Source of the DNA: Termitomyces sp. T153
Taxonomy: Eukaryota; Basidiomycota; Agaricomycetes; Agaricales; Lyophyllaceae
Assembly: GCA_018296165.2 (NCBI GenBank)
Contig: JACKQL020000018.1
Span: 248,001-312,000 of the forward strand
DNA length: 64,000 nt
Direction: 5' to 3'
Shown: positions 23,836 to 34,528 of the stretch, piece after piece
How the letters are laid out: each line of letters starts with the position of its first letter
How positions within the stretch are numbered: the first letter of the stretch is position 1
Program-made: the position numbers and the translations under genes
Notes under the pieces: generated by a model
What the model saw: only the letters and a program-made list of their open reading frames with translations
Database searches by the model: none
What the model was told of the DNA's origin: nothing

Positions 23836-25620
23836 CCTAGGTCTTTAGACAGTGTATTTACTTTCCCAACCTCACTAGGCTGCACTCAGGCCTTCCAGCT
23901 CACCCCTAAGCTTCCCTCCCTCCCTTTCCCCCCCTTCTCCCAGCAGCGGGTATGTCTGGTTCAGGCAAACCCCCAGCCAAAAATTTGCCCAGCAGTGCCA
24001 ACCATGCAGGGACCCTGTTACCACCTTTGTTGCGCCCGAGTTCCATGGACATCAGGGTACTCCTTGCCAATGACCCAGGGCCAATCAAATCCCAGTCCAA
24101 TGCATGAGCTTTGCTCAAGAAGAAAGGCTGGATTCTAGTGTCTGAACCCTATGACCACAAGAAGTTGGTGCACATCCTGCTCTTGGTGGCCCTGACCTCA
24201 AAAAAACCGTCTGAACTGAGAAATGCTACCATGGTGGCAGCACTTCTACTAGACGATGCTATTTCTGACCACATCTCTGACACCCTTGCTGACCTTGTGG
24301 CATCCAAGGCACTTAGTCAAATCGAGTCTGCAGCCAATAGACTTAACTCTTTGGCAGACTTTGCAGCAGTGGCAGACACCAGACAGGCAGAGGCACTCCT
24401 AGCCCTCAACAAGGCAACAGAGTGCCTCACGGAAGTATTGTTGTTGCTGGACACCATTGTGCTGTCCACCCCCACGACAATCAGTGCACCTGCTGAGCAT
24501 CCAGCTTGCCCCACCTGGGCAGCTATCGCAGCCTCCACCCCCACCCAGAAACAGACTACTTTGCCACTCCTGCCACCTGCCTTCAACCTGACAGCATTGG
24601 CGGCAGATACCAGACTCCAGCAATGCATCCTACATGACATGAGAATGGTCCTCATTGAGATAGACCTGGCCAATGAGTCTGCCCCAAAGGACTGCTCCAC
24701 CACCAGTAACTCTGCCCTTCATGACAAACTGAATCATCACCTAGGTGAAGTTGACCATGTGGACACAGCAATGGACACCATGGAAGATGGTGAGATGCTT
24801 GAGAGCACAATGCGGAAAACATTGGTCCTGGGGCTGAGTTACTTGGAGTGTGGTGTGTATGTCCTTGAGTTCGCCACTGCTGATGCCGCCTACAGGTTCC
24901 GTGGCTACAGCATGGACAAAATTTGGGACATAGTCACAGCCAACTTTGGCCACTTGGTAAAGGTAAAGCCAAAGGCTTACAACCTTATAGCCTGCTTCGT
25001 TCCATGCTGTGGCCAATTTGACCCCAGCAAACAGGAACACCTGCACACCATCAAAGACAAAAATGGCCTTGAACTGGGCTCCATCACCTTGGCCTCCTGG
25101 CTCAAAGCAACCAACAGATGCAGCAAGAACCAAGCAGTGGCCTCATTGAAGATCACCTGCAGCTCAGCAAATGTGGCAAATGAACTCCTGAGGCATCGTA
25201 TCTTCATCTTTGGTGGTCAGGTCATCACCTGCAAGGACCTCAAGGAGCCCATCCAATGTAACAAATGCCAGGAATATGGCCACATTTGAATCAACTGCAA
25301 AAATGCTAAATGCTGTGCGACTGTCACAACCCATTCCCTGGACCCTGTACATTGCCTGACAAACCTCTGTCCCCCTGGAACCTCCCCTGATGCTTTGTCA
25401 AACTTCCCCAGCACTCCATGCCTATTCTGGCTAACTCCGGTGCATTCTCAGCTAACTCCGATGGCCCCCTGGCCAACTCTGACATCTTCCCCGCAGCCAC
25501 CGGTGCTTCCCCTGGACTTCCTGAGCCCCTGGGACCACTCCCCTGCCATGCCTGACCCCATTACATGTCATCAACTCAACACCCTGGCTCCCCCGACTTA
25601 CCCTGGGGTATCACAACAAC

Positions 25621-26752
25621 TGTCAGGTTCCGCTGACCTCGGGGGCTCAGCTGCACTGGGCGAGTCCTTACTAGGTGGGTGTGATTCCCCTGCATTGGTA
25701 ACCGAACACTCGAAGACGTTCCGGGTCCGGGTGGGTTGCGCGGGTAGTTGGGGAGATGTGATCCAGACAGGTCCGGGAAGGTCCGGAGAAGTCAGATTGT
25801 GGGGGAACGAGACGGTCTTGGCGGGGTTCAGGCAGAAGGCCGTATGGGAGATTTGCGGAAGCAAGGGAGTAGGTGGCTGTGTGATCGATGGGGACGGAGC
25901 CGGGGTTTGATGGGAGATCATTTGGAGCTGATGGAGTCCGGGACCAAGCGAAGAGTGAGGTTCGGACCTGGTAAAGGAGTGTCGGGGTTCGTAATCGTAA
26001 TCACGGAGTTTGTGAGGTCGTTAGGGTTGATGAAGACTTGGGTACAATGGTCTGACGGAGTCACCAAGACAGCGTCGGACGAGACAATATGGAACAGGAG
26101 TAGATTCGAGTGGAGATACGAAACGATAACGAGAACGATAACGAAATGGAGACAAGACAAGACCGGGAGACTGAGATAAGACCGGGAGACTGAGAGTAAG
26201 GAGACTGGGACACGAAACACAAAACACGAAAGGAAACAATCAGACCATAGGTAACGTTAAGCAATATCAAGACTAGAGTACGAAGAGCTACTCAATGACT
26301 TATATACTGACTACCGGAGGACTTCAGGGTACGTCGGCTGTGGCGGCGGGGCTTGGCGGGGCTTGACGGAGTGGGCGGGTGTCGGTTGTGATCGAAGATC
26401 GTGCCGTGCTGATACGTTGATGGGATCATTGGAGAACGCGGGTTGCCCCAAGGTTGTCGTGATACTCCGAAATAGGTCGGAGGAACCAGGGTGTTGAGTT
26501 GATGATGGGTGGCGAAGATCGGGAACAGCGGGGGTGGTTCTCAGGGTTCGGGAGGCCCAGGGTAAGTGTCAGTGGCTGCGGGGCAGGCACCAAAGTTGGC
26601 CAGGGGGCCGTCGGAGTTAGCCGGGGGGGCGTCGGAGTTAGCCGAAGTAGGCGCGGGGCATGGGCGGAAGTTTGGCGGAGCGTTGGGGGTCCTTTTGGGG
26701 GTTCGGGGGTTTGATGAATGATGTGCGGGGTTTCGGGGAATGGGTTGTGACA
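25621..26752 (-). mobile_element. solo LTR 'A' inserted into LTR B
   Basis: 1,132 bp; ends TGTCAGGTTCCGCTGACC...GGGTTGTGACA on the plus strand. A perfect 5-bp target duplication ACAAC lies at 25616-25620 and 26753-26757. Sense direction is minus, judged by the TATA-like TATATAAGTCA read on the complement near 26,300. CpG-rich. Open frames inside it are not genes. Holds two copies of a 19-bp repeat at 26159-26196. Confidence 0.9.
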
Positions 26753-27342
26753 ACAACCTTGGAATGGACCACATCACAATTGATCCCATCAACATATCAA
26801 TGCAGCCTGCCCTCTGGTTGTAACCAACACCCATTGACTCTGTCAAGCTCTGCCAAGCCCTGCCACCACAGCCGACATCCCTGGAGCTCTTCAGTAGTCA
26901 GTATATAAGACATAGAGGAGCTCCTTGTACTTTAGTCTTGAGATTACCTACCTGCCTTACCTGATGTGTTTCTGATTGTTCTTCTCGTGTTTTGTGTTCC
27001 GTGTCTCATTTTCCTTATTCTCAGTCTCCCGGTCTTGTCTTGTCTCTATTCCATTATCTTTTTGTTATTGTTCCATGTCTCAGTCCTCTTGACTATAATG
27101 TCCTCACAAACTCTGCAGTTATGATTACAAACCTCCAACACTCTTTACCAACCCCAGACCCTGCTACACGCTTGGCTCCAAACCCCATCAATCTCTGTTG
27201 ATTCCCTGTCAGAACTCCAGCTCCACTCCTGTCATCCACATAGCCTCTGCCTCCTCTGCACCTGCAATACTCACACATGGACTTATGCCTGAACCCCGCC
27301 AAGCCCATCCCCTGTCCCCACAACTCATCCTCTATTCCTCTG

Positions 27343-28515
27343 TGTCAGGTTCCGCTGACCTCGGGGGCTCAGCTGCACTGGGCGAGTCCTTACTAGGCGG
27401 GCGTGATCCCCTTGCACTGGTAACCGAACACTCAGAGACATTCCGGGCCCTGGTGGCTCGTGCGGGTAGTTGGGGGAGTGTGATCCAGACAGATCCGGGA
27501 GGGTCCGGAGAAGTTGGATTGTGAGGAGACGAGACGGTCTTGGCAGGGTTCAGGCAGAAGGCCGTATGGGAGATTTGCGGAAGTAAGGGAGTAGGTGGCT
27601 GTGTGATCAATGGGAACGGAGCCGGGGTTTGATGGGAGATCATTTGGAACTGATGGAGTCCAGGACCGAGCAAAGAGTGAGGTTCGGACCTGGTAAAGGA
27701 GTGTCAGGGTCCGTAATCATAATCGCGGAGTTCGTGAGGTCGTTAAGGTCGATGAAGACTTGGGCACAATGGTCAGACGGAGTCACCGAGACAGCGTCAG
27801 ATGAAATGGGACGGGGTTGATATAGGACAAGAGTAGATTCAAATAGAGATACGAAACGATAACGAGAACAATAACAAAATGGAGATGAGACAAGACCGGG
27901 AGACTGAGATAAGACCGGGAGACTGAGATAAGACCAGGAGACTGAGATAAGACCAGGAGACTGAGATAAGGAAATGAGACACGAGACACGAGAAGGAAAC
28001 AATCAGACCATAGGTAACGTTAAGCAATATCAAGACTAGGGTACGAAGAGTTACTCGATGACTTATATACTGACTACCGGAGGACTTCGGGGTACGTCGG
28101 CTGTGGCGGCGGGGCTTGGCGGAGCTCAACGGAGGGGGCGGGTGTCGGTTGTGATCGAAGATTGTGCCGTGCTGATACGTTGATGGGATCATTGGAGAAC
28201 GCGGGTTGCCCCAAGGTTGTCGTGATACTCCGAAATAGGTCGGAGGAACCAGGGTGTTGAGTTGATGATGGGTGGCGAAGATCGGGAACAGCGGGGGTGG
28301 TTCTCGGGGTTCGGGAGGCCCAGGGTAAGTGTCAGTGGCTGCGGGGCAGGCACCGAAGTTGGCCAGGGGGCCGTCGGAGTTAGCCGGGGAGGCGTTGGAG
28401 TTAGCCGAAGTAGGCGTGGGGCATGGGCGGAAGTTCGGCGGAGCGTTGGGGGTCCCTTTGGGGGTTCAGGGGGTTGATGGACGATGTGCAGGGTTTCGGG
28501 GAACGGGTTGTGACA
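27343..28515 (-). mobile_element. solo LTR 'C' inserted into LTR B
   Basis: 1,173 bp, near-identical to LTR A and in the same orientation. Perfect 5-bp target duplication CTCTG at 27338-27342 and 28516-28520. It is 41 bp longer than A, largely because it holds four rather than two copies of a 19-bp repeat. Confidence 0.9.
27892..27967. repeat. 19-bp tandem repeat, four copies, inside LTR C
   Basis: Unit AAGACC(G/A)GGAGACTGAGAT at 27892, 27911, 27930 and 27949. LTR A has two copies (26159-26196) and LTR B one (complement near 27,020-27,037). Confidence 0.85.
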
Positions 28516-29140
28516 CTCTGGACCTCCCTGGACTTGCTCGGACCAATCTCCACTAACTATCCTCACAAGTCCCCAATGTTTGGAACACCTCTGAATGCCT
28601 GGTAGTCAGTGCAGGGAATCACATCTGCCTAGTAAGGACTTGCCCAGTGTAGCTGAGCCCCCATGGTTAGCAGAACCTGACAGCAATGTGCACTGGTGCC
28701 GGGCATGACAAACAGAGTTGCAAGGCCATCAGGCACAGATGTGTATCATGTGGGACCAAGTTGACTCATGCTAGCTTGTCCTGGGCATGCCCAACCTTCC
28801 AGAGGAAGAGCAAGGAAACCAACAAACAATTCCCTGAGAACATGATGCCATTCTTCCCAATGGGTGACCTGACTACCTGGGCCAAAGCCCCCCCAAAGAG
28901 ATCCATCATGCCACCTCCACCATGCCCCCATCCCCCGACCTCCAAAGCAGCACTGGACACCCAACCAACCCCCGCTACCTCCAGCATTACTGGCCCCACT
29001 GGGGGCACTGGTCCCTCTAGACCCAGCTGGAAAGTGCCCAGCCACAAGGGCTTTAGTACCCTCGATGCCTTCCTGGGCCGCAACCAGCCCGAGGCCCCAG
29101 TCTTGCACTAAGTGGTTGATCCTGCCCTCACCCATTCCCA

Positions 29141-32100
29141 ATGAATAGGCAAGCACCAGCATCTCCCAAGAAGCTATGCATCTGGCAGCAAAATGTCCAG
29201 AAATCTGACATCATGCAGGCCGCAATGCTGAACACAGCATGCCCTGAGGATTGGGATATGCTTGCTATCCAAGAGCCATATCTCGACTGCCTGGGCAACA
29301 CTAAAGCCTCCAGCCACTGGAGGGTGGTCTATCCTAGAGACCACTGCTGTGACGGGAGCTCTTGCTCTCAATCTGTCATCCTCATTAACACTAACATCTC
29401 CACAGATGCATACTCAATTCTGCCAGTATGCTCCATGGATATTACTGCGATTTGCCTCAAGGGCAACTTTGGGAACCTAGCAGTGTTCAATGTCTATAAT
29501 GACTGCACACACAACAAGGCACTGATGGCCCTCTCATTGTTCCTCTCTTCTTCTCTTCACACGTTCTATTCCCCTGCCACTGACCACATGGTTTGGATGG
29601 GGGACTTTAATAGGCATCATCCCCTTTGGGAATTGCCTGACAACTACCACCTCAATTCATCTGAGGATGACATCTGGCCACTCCTCAAGCTGCTCAAGGA
29701 CCATGCTGATGGACCTGGCACTCCCTCCAGAGATGCCGACCCTTCAGACCACCACAGGCCAGTGGACTCACCCCAATAACGTCTCGAGGACACTTGGCAA
29801 ATTTGACCCTCTCATCTCCTGCACAGTTTCTCCCAGTCTCCATCCCCCCATTACTAACCACCTCCCAATAGTCATGGAGCTTGAGCTCCCACTCCCCAGA
29901 GCAATGTCACCCCCCTCGAGGGACTTCTGCCTGGCTGACTGGGACAACTTCAACAAGGTCCTCACTGAGAAACTCACCCTCTGCTCACCAGCAAAGCTCA
30001 TTGCCACGGAAGCAGAGTTCAAGGGCAAGGTCAACGACCTCATGGCCATCATACTTGAGGTGTCTAACACTGACAAGATTGTCCCAATGAAAATGCCATG
30101 CCCATTCTCCAAGCATTGGTGGAACAAAGACCTTGAAAGGCTGAAGGCCCAGAGGCGACGCACTAACAACCTTGCATACAGGTTTTGGGACATCAAGGGT
30201 CACCCGGCCAGGGCCAAAGCAGCATGCCTGTCCAAGGACATGGCTGATTGCATCAAGAGGTCCAGGGAGGAACACTGGACCAATTGGCTAGAAGAAATTG
30301 ATGCCCAGCAAATTTATGTCGCCAACAAATACGCTATTTGGGAACCCTCAGACCTGTCTTGCGACAGGGTACCTGAGCTCAAAACTATGACACAAGGTGT
30401 ACTGGGGTTGGCGGTGAACAACGCTGACAAGGCAGGAATACTAGCTGAGTCATTTTTTCCCCTGCCCCCCCAGTCTACCTCCACACCCCCCACTGCATAC
30501 CCCAAGCCACTGCTGGGTATTAAGTTCTTCACGCGTGTGTGCATTCATGCCATGATACATAAACTACCCCCCTTCAAAGCACTGGGCCCTGATGGGGTTC
30601 CCAATGTTGTGCTCAAACAGTGCTCTGACACCTTGGTCAATCACCTCCATTACATTTTCCGAGCAGTCATGGAACTTGAGGTCTACCACAAAGAATGGCT
30701 TGTCTCCACAATGCTCATCCTGCGCAAGCCTGGGAAACCAGCTTACAATGTGGCCAAAGCGTACCGGCCAATAGGTCTTCTCAACACCGTTGGGAAACTC
30801 CTATCTGTCCTAGTTGCTGCTGACATATCCTTCCTCACAGAGAAGCATAACATGCTCCCAGTACACCAATTCAGTGGCTGCCCTGGTCACAACACATCTG
30901 ATGCAATGCACCTGGTCACCAACAGGATCAAGAATGCCTGGCGTGCTGGCAAGGCCATGGCCACTCTCTTCCTTGACATCCAGGGCGCATTTCCCAACAC
31001 TGTCTGGGACTGGCTCATCCACAACATGTGTGATCATGGGATGCTGACATGCTATGTAAAACTCACTGAATGGATGCTCACCAACAGGAGGACCAGGCTG
31101 AAATTCAATGACTTCCTTTCCAACTGGATCAACATCTCCAATGGAACAACGCAAGGCTGCCCCCTCTTGATGCTGTTTTACGTGTTTTACAATGCCCCTC
31201 TGATTTTGGTTGCTGACCCCAAAAGCCCTAATGAGACAGCGTCCAGGTTTGTTGATGACATAATGTTCCTAGCCATTGCGGACATGCTCCAAGAGGCCCA
31301 TGCAACCATCGCAGACATGATGACATGGCAAGATGGTGGATTCAACTGGTCTGCCACCCACAACTCCCCATTCAAACTCAGCAAGCTGGCACTCATGAAC
31401 TTCCCTTGATCACACTGCAATGCCCTCCCACAAGACCTCATGCTTTTGAGGCCCACCCCCAGTGGTGCTGTATACACAAGGACAGTCAGAGCCAAAACCT
31501 CCTACAAATACCTTGGCATGGTTTTTGACCCCAAGCTCTGATGGAATGCCCACACCCAGAAGATAGTGGCAAGTGCGACATGGTGGACAATGCAGATAGC
31601 ACATTTGTCCCATGCATCAGGGGGAATGCCACCCTGCTGGGTCCGCCAGCTCTACAACATGGTGGCAGTCCCTGCTTTCATGTATGTGGCTGACATCTGG
31701 TTCACAGGTGTAAGTGCCCCAATGGCCAGGATGAGGAGGTCGGACTTGGTAGCCATTATTAAAAAGCTCTGCCCCTCACAGCGCAGAGCCGCCAAGTTAG
31801 TAACTGGCACACTTAGCATGGCAGTGGGAGATGCCCTCAATGTCCATGCTAACCTCCTTCCAGTAGACCTTCTGTTCCGTAAGGTCCTCTCCTGAGCCGC
31901 GGTACATATATCCTCCCTTCTGCCCTCCTACCCCCTCTACAGCCCCAGTCGCTGAGCTGCTAGGAGACACATGAAGAGACACTGCTCCCCGCTGCATAAC
32001 CTCTTTGTTTTCACAGGCATCAACCCCTCCAGGATTGAAATGGTCCTCCCAGTCCATCAACAACCCAACTACTGGCTGTCACTCAGCATGCACATCAGCA

Positions 32101-33200
32101 GCAGTAAGGAAGTGGCCCTCGCGACCACCACTGATATGCACCATGCAAGCCCTGTCTCTGTGTACTGCGATGGCTCCAGTTATGGCAGCGGGATAGGAGC
32201 GGTGGCAGTGCTGTACTTGGATGGTGTGGAGGAGTCCTCACTGACCTACCACCTCGGCTCTGATGCAGAGCACACAGTCTATGAAGGTGAGGTAGTGGGG
32301 CTCACCCTCAGCCTCCACCTCCTGGCTTTGGTGGTAGGTCGGATCAGAAGAGGCACCATAATGGGCAGCAACAGCCAGGCCGCAATCATGGCTCTTGACA
32401 ACCAGCACCTGCACCCAGCCCATTACCTACTAAACCACGTACATACAGCTGCCAAGAACCTACACTGCAAAGTCAACTGGCTATCCTGCATGCCTGAGAG
32501 GCGTGCCGCGCTCCGCGCAGGTAAAAAGTGGACCGCTCATACCAGGGGCACTACTGACCTCCAGGTTCACTGGACCCCTGGCCACATTGGGTTCTGACCC
32601 AATGTCTGCGCGGACGAGCTCGCCAAGGATGCCGCCCAGGGCACCTCTAGCGACCCAAAGACGCTCCCTGTATACCTACGGTCCAAACCACTTCCGGCCA
32701 GCATACCGGCCACCTGCCAATGCATGCTGACCAACATTGAGGGCCTCTGGCAAAGAAGGTGGAAGAAGTCCCCCAGGTTCCCGAAGATCAACAGGATCGA
32801 CGACACCCTACCCTCAAAAGGCTACATGCGCCTTGTTCAAGACCTCGACCGCAAGCAATCCGCCATCCTCACGCAATTCAGGATGGGACACGTCCCCCTC
32901 AACCAGTACTTATTCCGCATCAAGCGCTCAGAAACGCCAGCATGTCCCCACTGTCGGGAACTAGCAGTCGAAACAATCAAGCACTTCCTGTTTGAGTGCC
33001 CACACTACCAGTACAAATGCCAGACCCACGTGGTATCCAAGCTACGCTGCGAAGCTGAGTCTCTCCAAGTCCTCCTATCCCGCCCCGATGCTCTAAAATT
33101 CTTCTTCAGATACGTCCGCGCATCACGGCGGTTCAAGACCCTCGCCCCCTCGGCCCATCCCACCCCGGCACCCCCGCCCACCCACACCCCCCAACCGTGA
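29141..33200 (+). pseudogene. LINE ORF2: AP endonuclease, reverse transcriptase, RNase H
   Basis: Endonuclease part (from MNRQAPASPKKLCIWQQNVQ) has the family residues in WQQNVQKS, IQEPY, YND and GDFNRHHPLW. A one-base frame change near 29,700 precedes TLQTTTGQWTHPNN. RT blocks: FKALGPDGVPNVVLK, YRPIGLLNTVGKLL, TLFLDIQGAFPNT, GTTQGCPLL and the catalytic RFVDDIMFL, then YKYLGMVFDPKL. RNase H: VYCDGSSYGSGIG, TVYEGEVVGL, SNSQAAI (the third acidic residue appears changed to Asn) and HWTPGHIGF...CADELAKDAA. The C-terminal tail has CPHCRELAVETIKHFLFECP. From about 29,705 to 33,200 the frame is constant, with TGA stops at 31407, 31539, 31893, 31953 and 32595. Confidence 0.9.
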
Positions 33201-33580
33201 CACAACCCCACGCAACAGGCCTGAGACACACCCTATACACCCCATCTTACTTACTCCTAATGATGGCTCTTGGCATGAGCCCACCATGACTACTGATTTT
33301 ATCTCTTTCCAGCATTGGTTGGGTACGCGGCCCAGACGCTCGTCCCTCTCCGCCCACCCATTAGTGGTGGGCATTTGTAGCTAACCACACGATGTAACTC
33401 AACACGCGACGACCCAGGTACCTACCAGGGGAGCATGGACTAAAACGGTTCTAGGACGTTCCGGCTCGTTCATTCTCTGTGTATGCAGGGGGACGATGCA
33501 TCCCATGGCTCTTGTAGCAGTAGTTACTCCGATGTACCGTGTAACATAGGCGCGTAGCGCCTCGGACACGCAAATGGATT

Positions 33581-33600
33581 AAAAAAAAAAAAAAAAAAAA
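33581..33600 (+). other. LINE poly(A) tail
   Basis: Twenty consecutive A residues after TGGATT, at the end of the 3' UTR. Marks the 3' end of the plus-strand LINE. Confidence 0.85.
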
Positions 33601-34528
33601 TAGCTCCGCTGTATATAGGAACTGTTGATTACTTTGACTTCCCCCTACTCAGGGGGTTATCGGCTCATGATGTAGTTTGATTCTTACTACTTTTTTTGGC
33701 TTCACATACACAGCATCTGAGTTGTGGGACTGATGCGTGATATGTATGCTCTTACTAAGAATAATTTATAAAAGAATTGGAAGAGAATTGCAACAAGTAG
33801 GTGGTCTTTACCTGTGCCGTTTCAGGCACATTTCATACCTGGGTCACTGACAGTAGGTCAACCAATATTGAGACTCGGACAAGATGGGAACTTTTTTCTG
33901 GGTGGTTCTATGGACCACTAGGCATATCTACCTCACGGTCAGCTCCTAGCAGTCAGAAAAATATTTGTCCAGATGTTTATCATTTGTTTCCGTTGCTTTT
34001 CAGTCCACCGCAGGGAAATGCATGTCGTGTGGGGTTCGGAACTTTATCGAGAGCTAAGTTACAAACTGGGAAATGAAACCCACTATCTCAACGATTCCAA
34101 GAATGTACCAGGGAAGAAGAATAATGTCAGCCTCGAAGTCAGGCCTGTGGGGAAATTTCCATATGTAGCTAAATCTACAATGTCTCGGGGGTTTGTCGGA
34201 ATTGATCTGTGAGATACTGGTCAATCTGTCAAGTCCTCCATAAGGTGACAAGCAAATGAAGCTTTCTTGACAACTTCCGTATCCGATTACTAATGCAAGT
34301 CTAGAGCCACAATCTTGGACTTGTCATGACTTCGTATAAGATCTTCTATCTCAACCACATGTAATCGTGGCTCGTCATGCTCAATATAATTCAATAACGT
34401 CTGAAGTTTATGGCTCAAAAGAATCGGTAAAGATTAATTGGCAATTGCCCGGATGAATATAGACGTGAAGGAGGGAGAAGAGGGTATGTCAGATGAGGTA
34501 CGGATTACTTTTACAAAATTATGCTATT
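33601..34528. other. intergenic, no supported gene
   Basis: Short plus-strand frames at 33801-34212 have no motif. It holds the 3' flank of the minus-strand membrane-protein gene. Confidence 0.45.

Larger units (their letters stand above)
25322..28682 (+). mobile_element. solo LTR 'B' (plus orientation), older, split by two later LTRs
   Basis: Begins TGTCACAACCCATTCCC and ends GCAGAACCTGACA, with imperfect target duplications GCGAC (25317-25321) and GCAAT (28683-28687). Its own sequence is 25322-25620, 26758-27342 and 28521-28682, about 1,046 bp. It matches the reverse complement of LTRs A and C along its length, including a promoter-like TATATAAGACAT near 26,900. It has lost many CpG sites retained in A and C, so it is the oldest of the three. 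No internal retrotransposon sequence remains. Confidence 0.85.
23952..29111 (+). pseudogene. LINE ORF1, gag-like with CCHC knuckles, interrupted by solo LTR
   Basis: Starts MSGSGKPPAKNLPSS. An in-frame TGA at 24105 and another at 25287 (within the first knuckle, CNKCQEYGHI-stop-INC) lie where Arg is plausible (CGA). Ala/Leu-rich helical segments precede the nucleic-acid-binding part. At 25,321 a solo LTR enters; coding resumes at about 28,688 as CTGAGHDKQSCKAIRH and CVSCGTK, followed by PENMMPFFPMGDLTTW, typical of LINE gag proteins, and a Pro-rich tail ending at 29111. Removing the LTR and one copy of its target duplication rejoins the frame and restores a C-x2-C-x4-H-x4-C knuckle (CATCTGAGHDKQSC). 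Confidence 0.85.
23890..33600 (+). mobile_element. non-LTR retrotransposon (LINE), full-length but inactive
   Basis: Contains a gag-like ORF1 (23952-29111, split by a solo LTR), an AP-endonuclease/RT/RNase H ORF2 (29141-33200), a 380-bp 3' UTR and an A20 tail. Without the inserted LTR it is about 6.35 kb. Both ORFs hold one reading frame over almost their whole length, broken by TGA codons and one frameshift. The left boundary is estimated from the pyrimidine-rich leader just before ORF1. A target-site duplication was not identified. A second copy of the same family enters the window from the right end. Confidence 0.85.

Noticed and set aside
25621..28515. LTRs A and C as the two ends of one 2.9-kb LTR retrotransposon with a short internal region
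   Set aside because: Each has its own different 5-bp target duplication, and the sequence between them is an inverted LTR relative, not a retrotransposon interior.
25395..28605. Many long open frames on both strands in the LTR region
   Set aside because: They repeat between LTR A and C, have compositional bias and no family motifs. GC-rich non-coding DNA gives such frames.
23890..33600. Alternative genetic code reading TGA as an amino acid
   Set aside because: Host genes nearby (Exo70, others) terminate in TGA, and the TGAs in the LINE coincide with expected CGA, so mutation explains them.
33571..33601. Assembly artefact or vector poly(A)
   Set aside because: It follows directly on the LINE 3' UTR, as expected of a retrotransposed tail.
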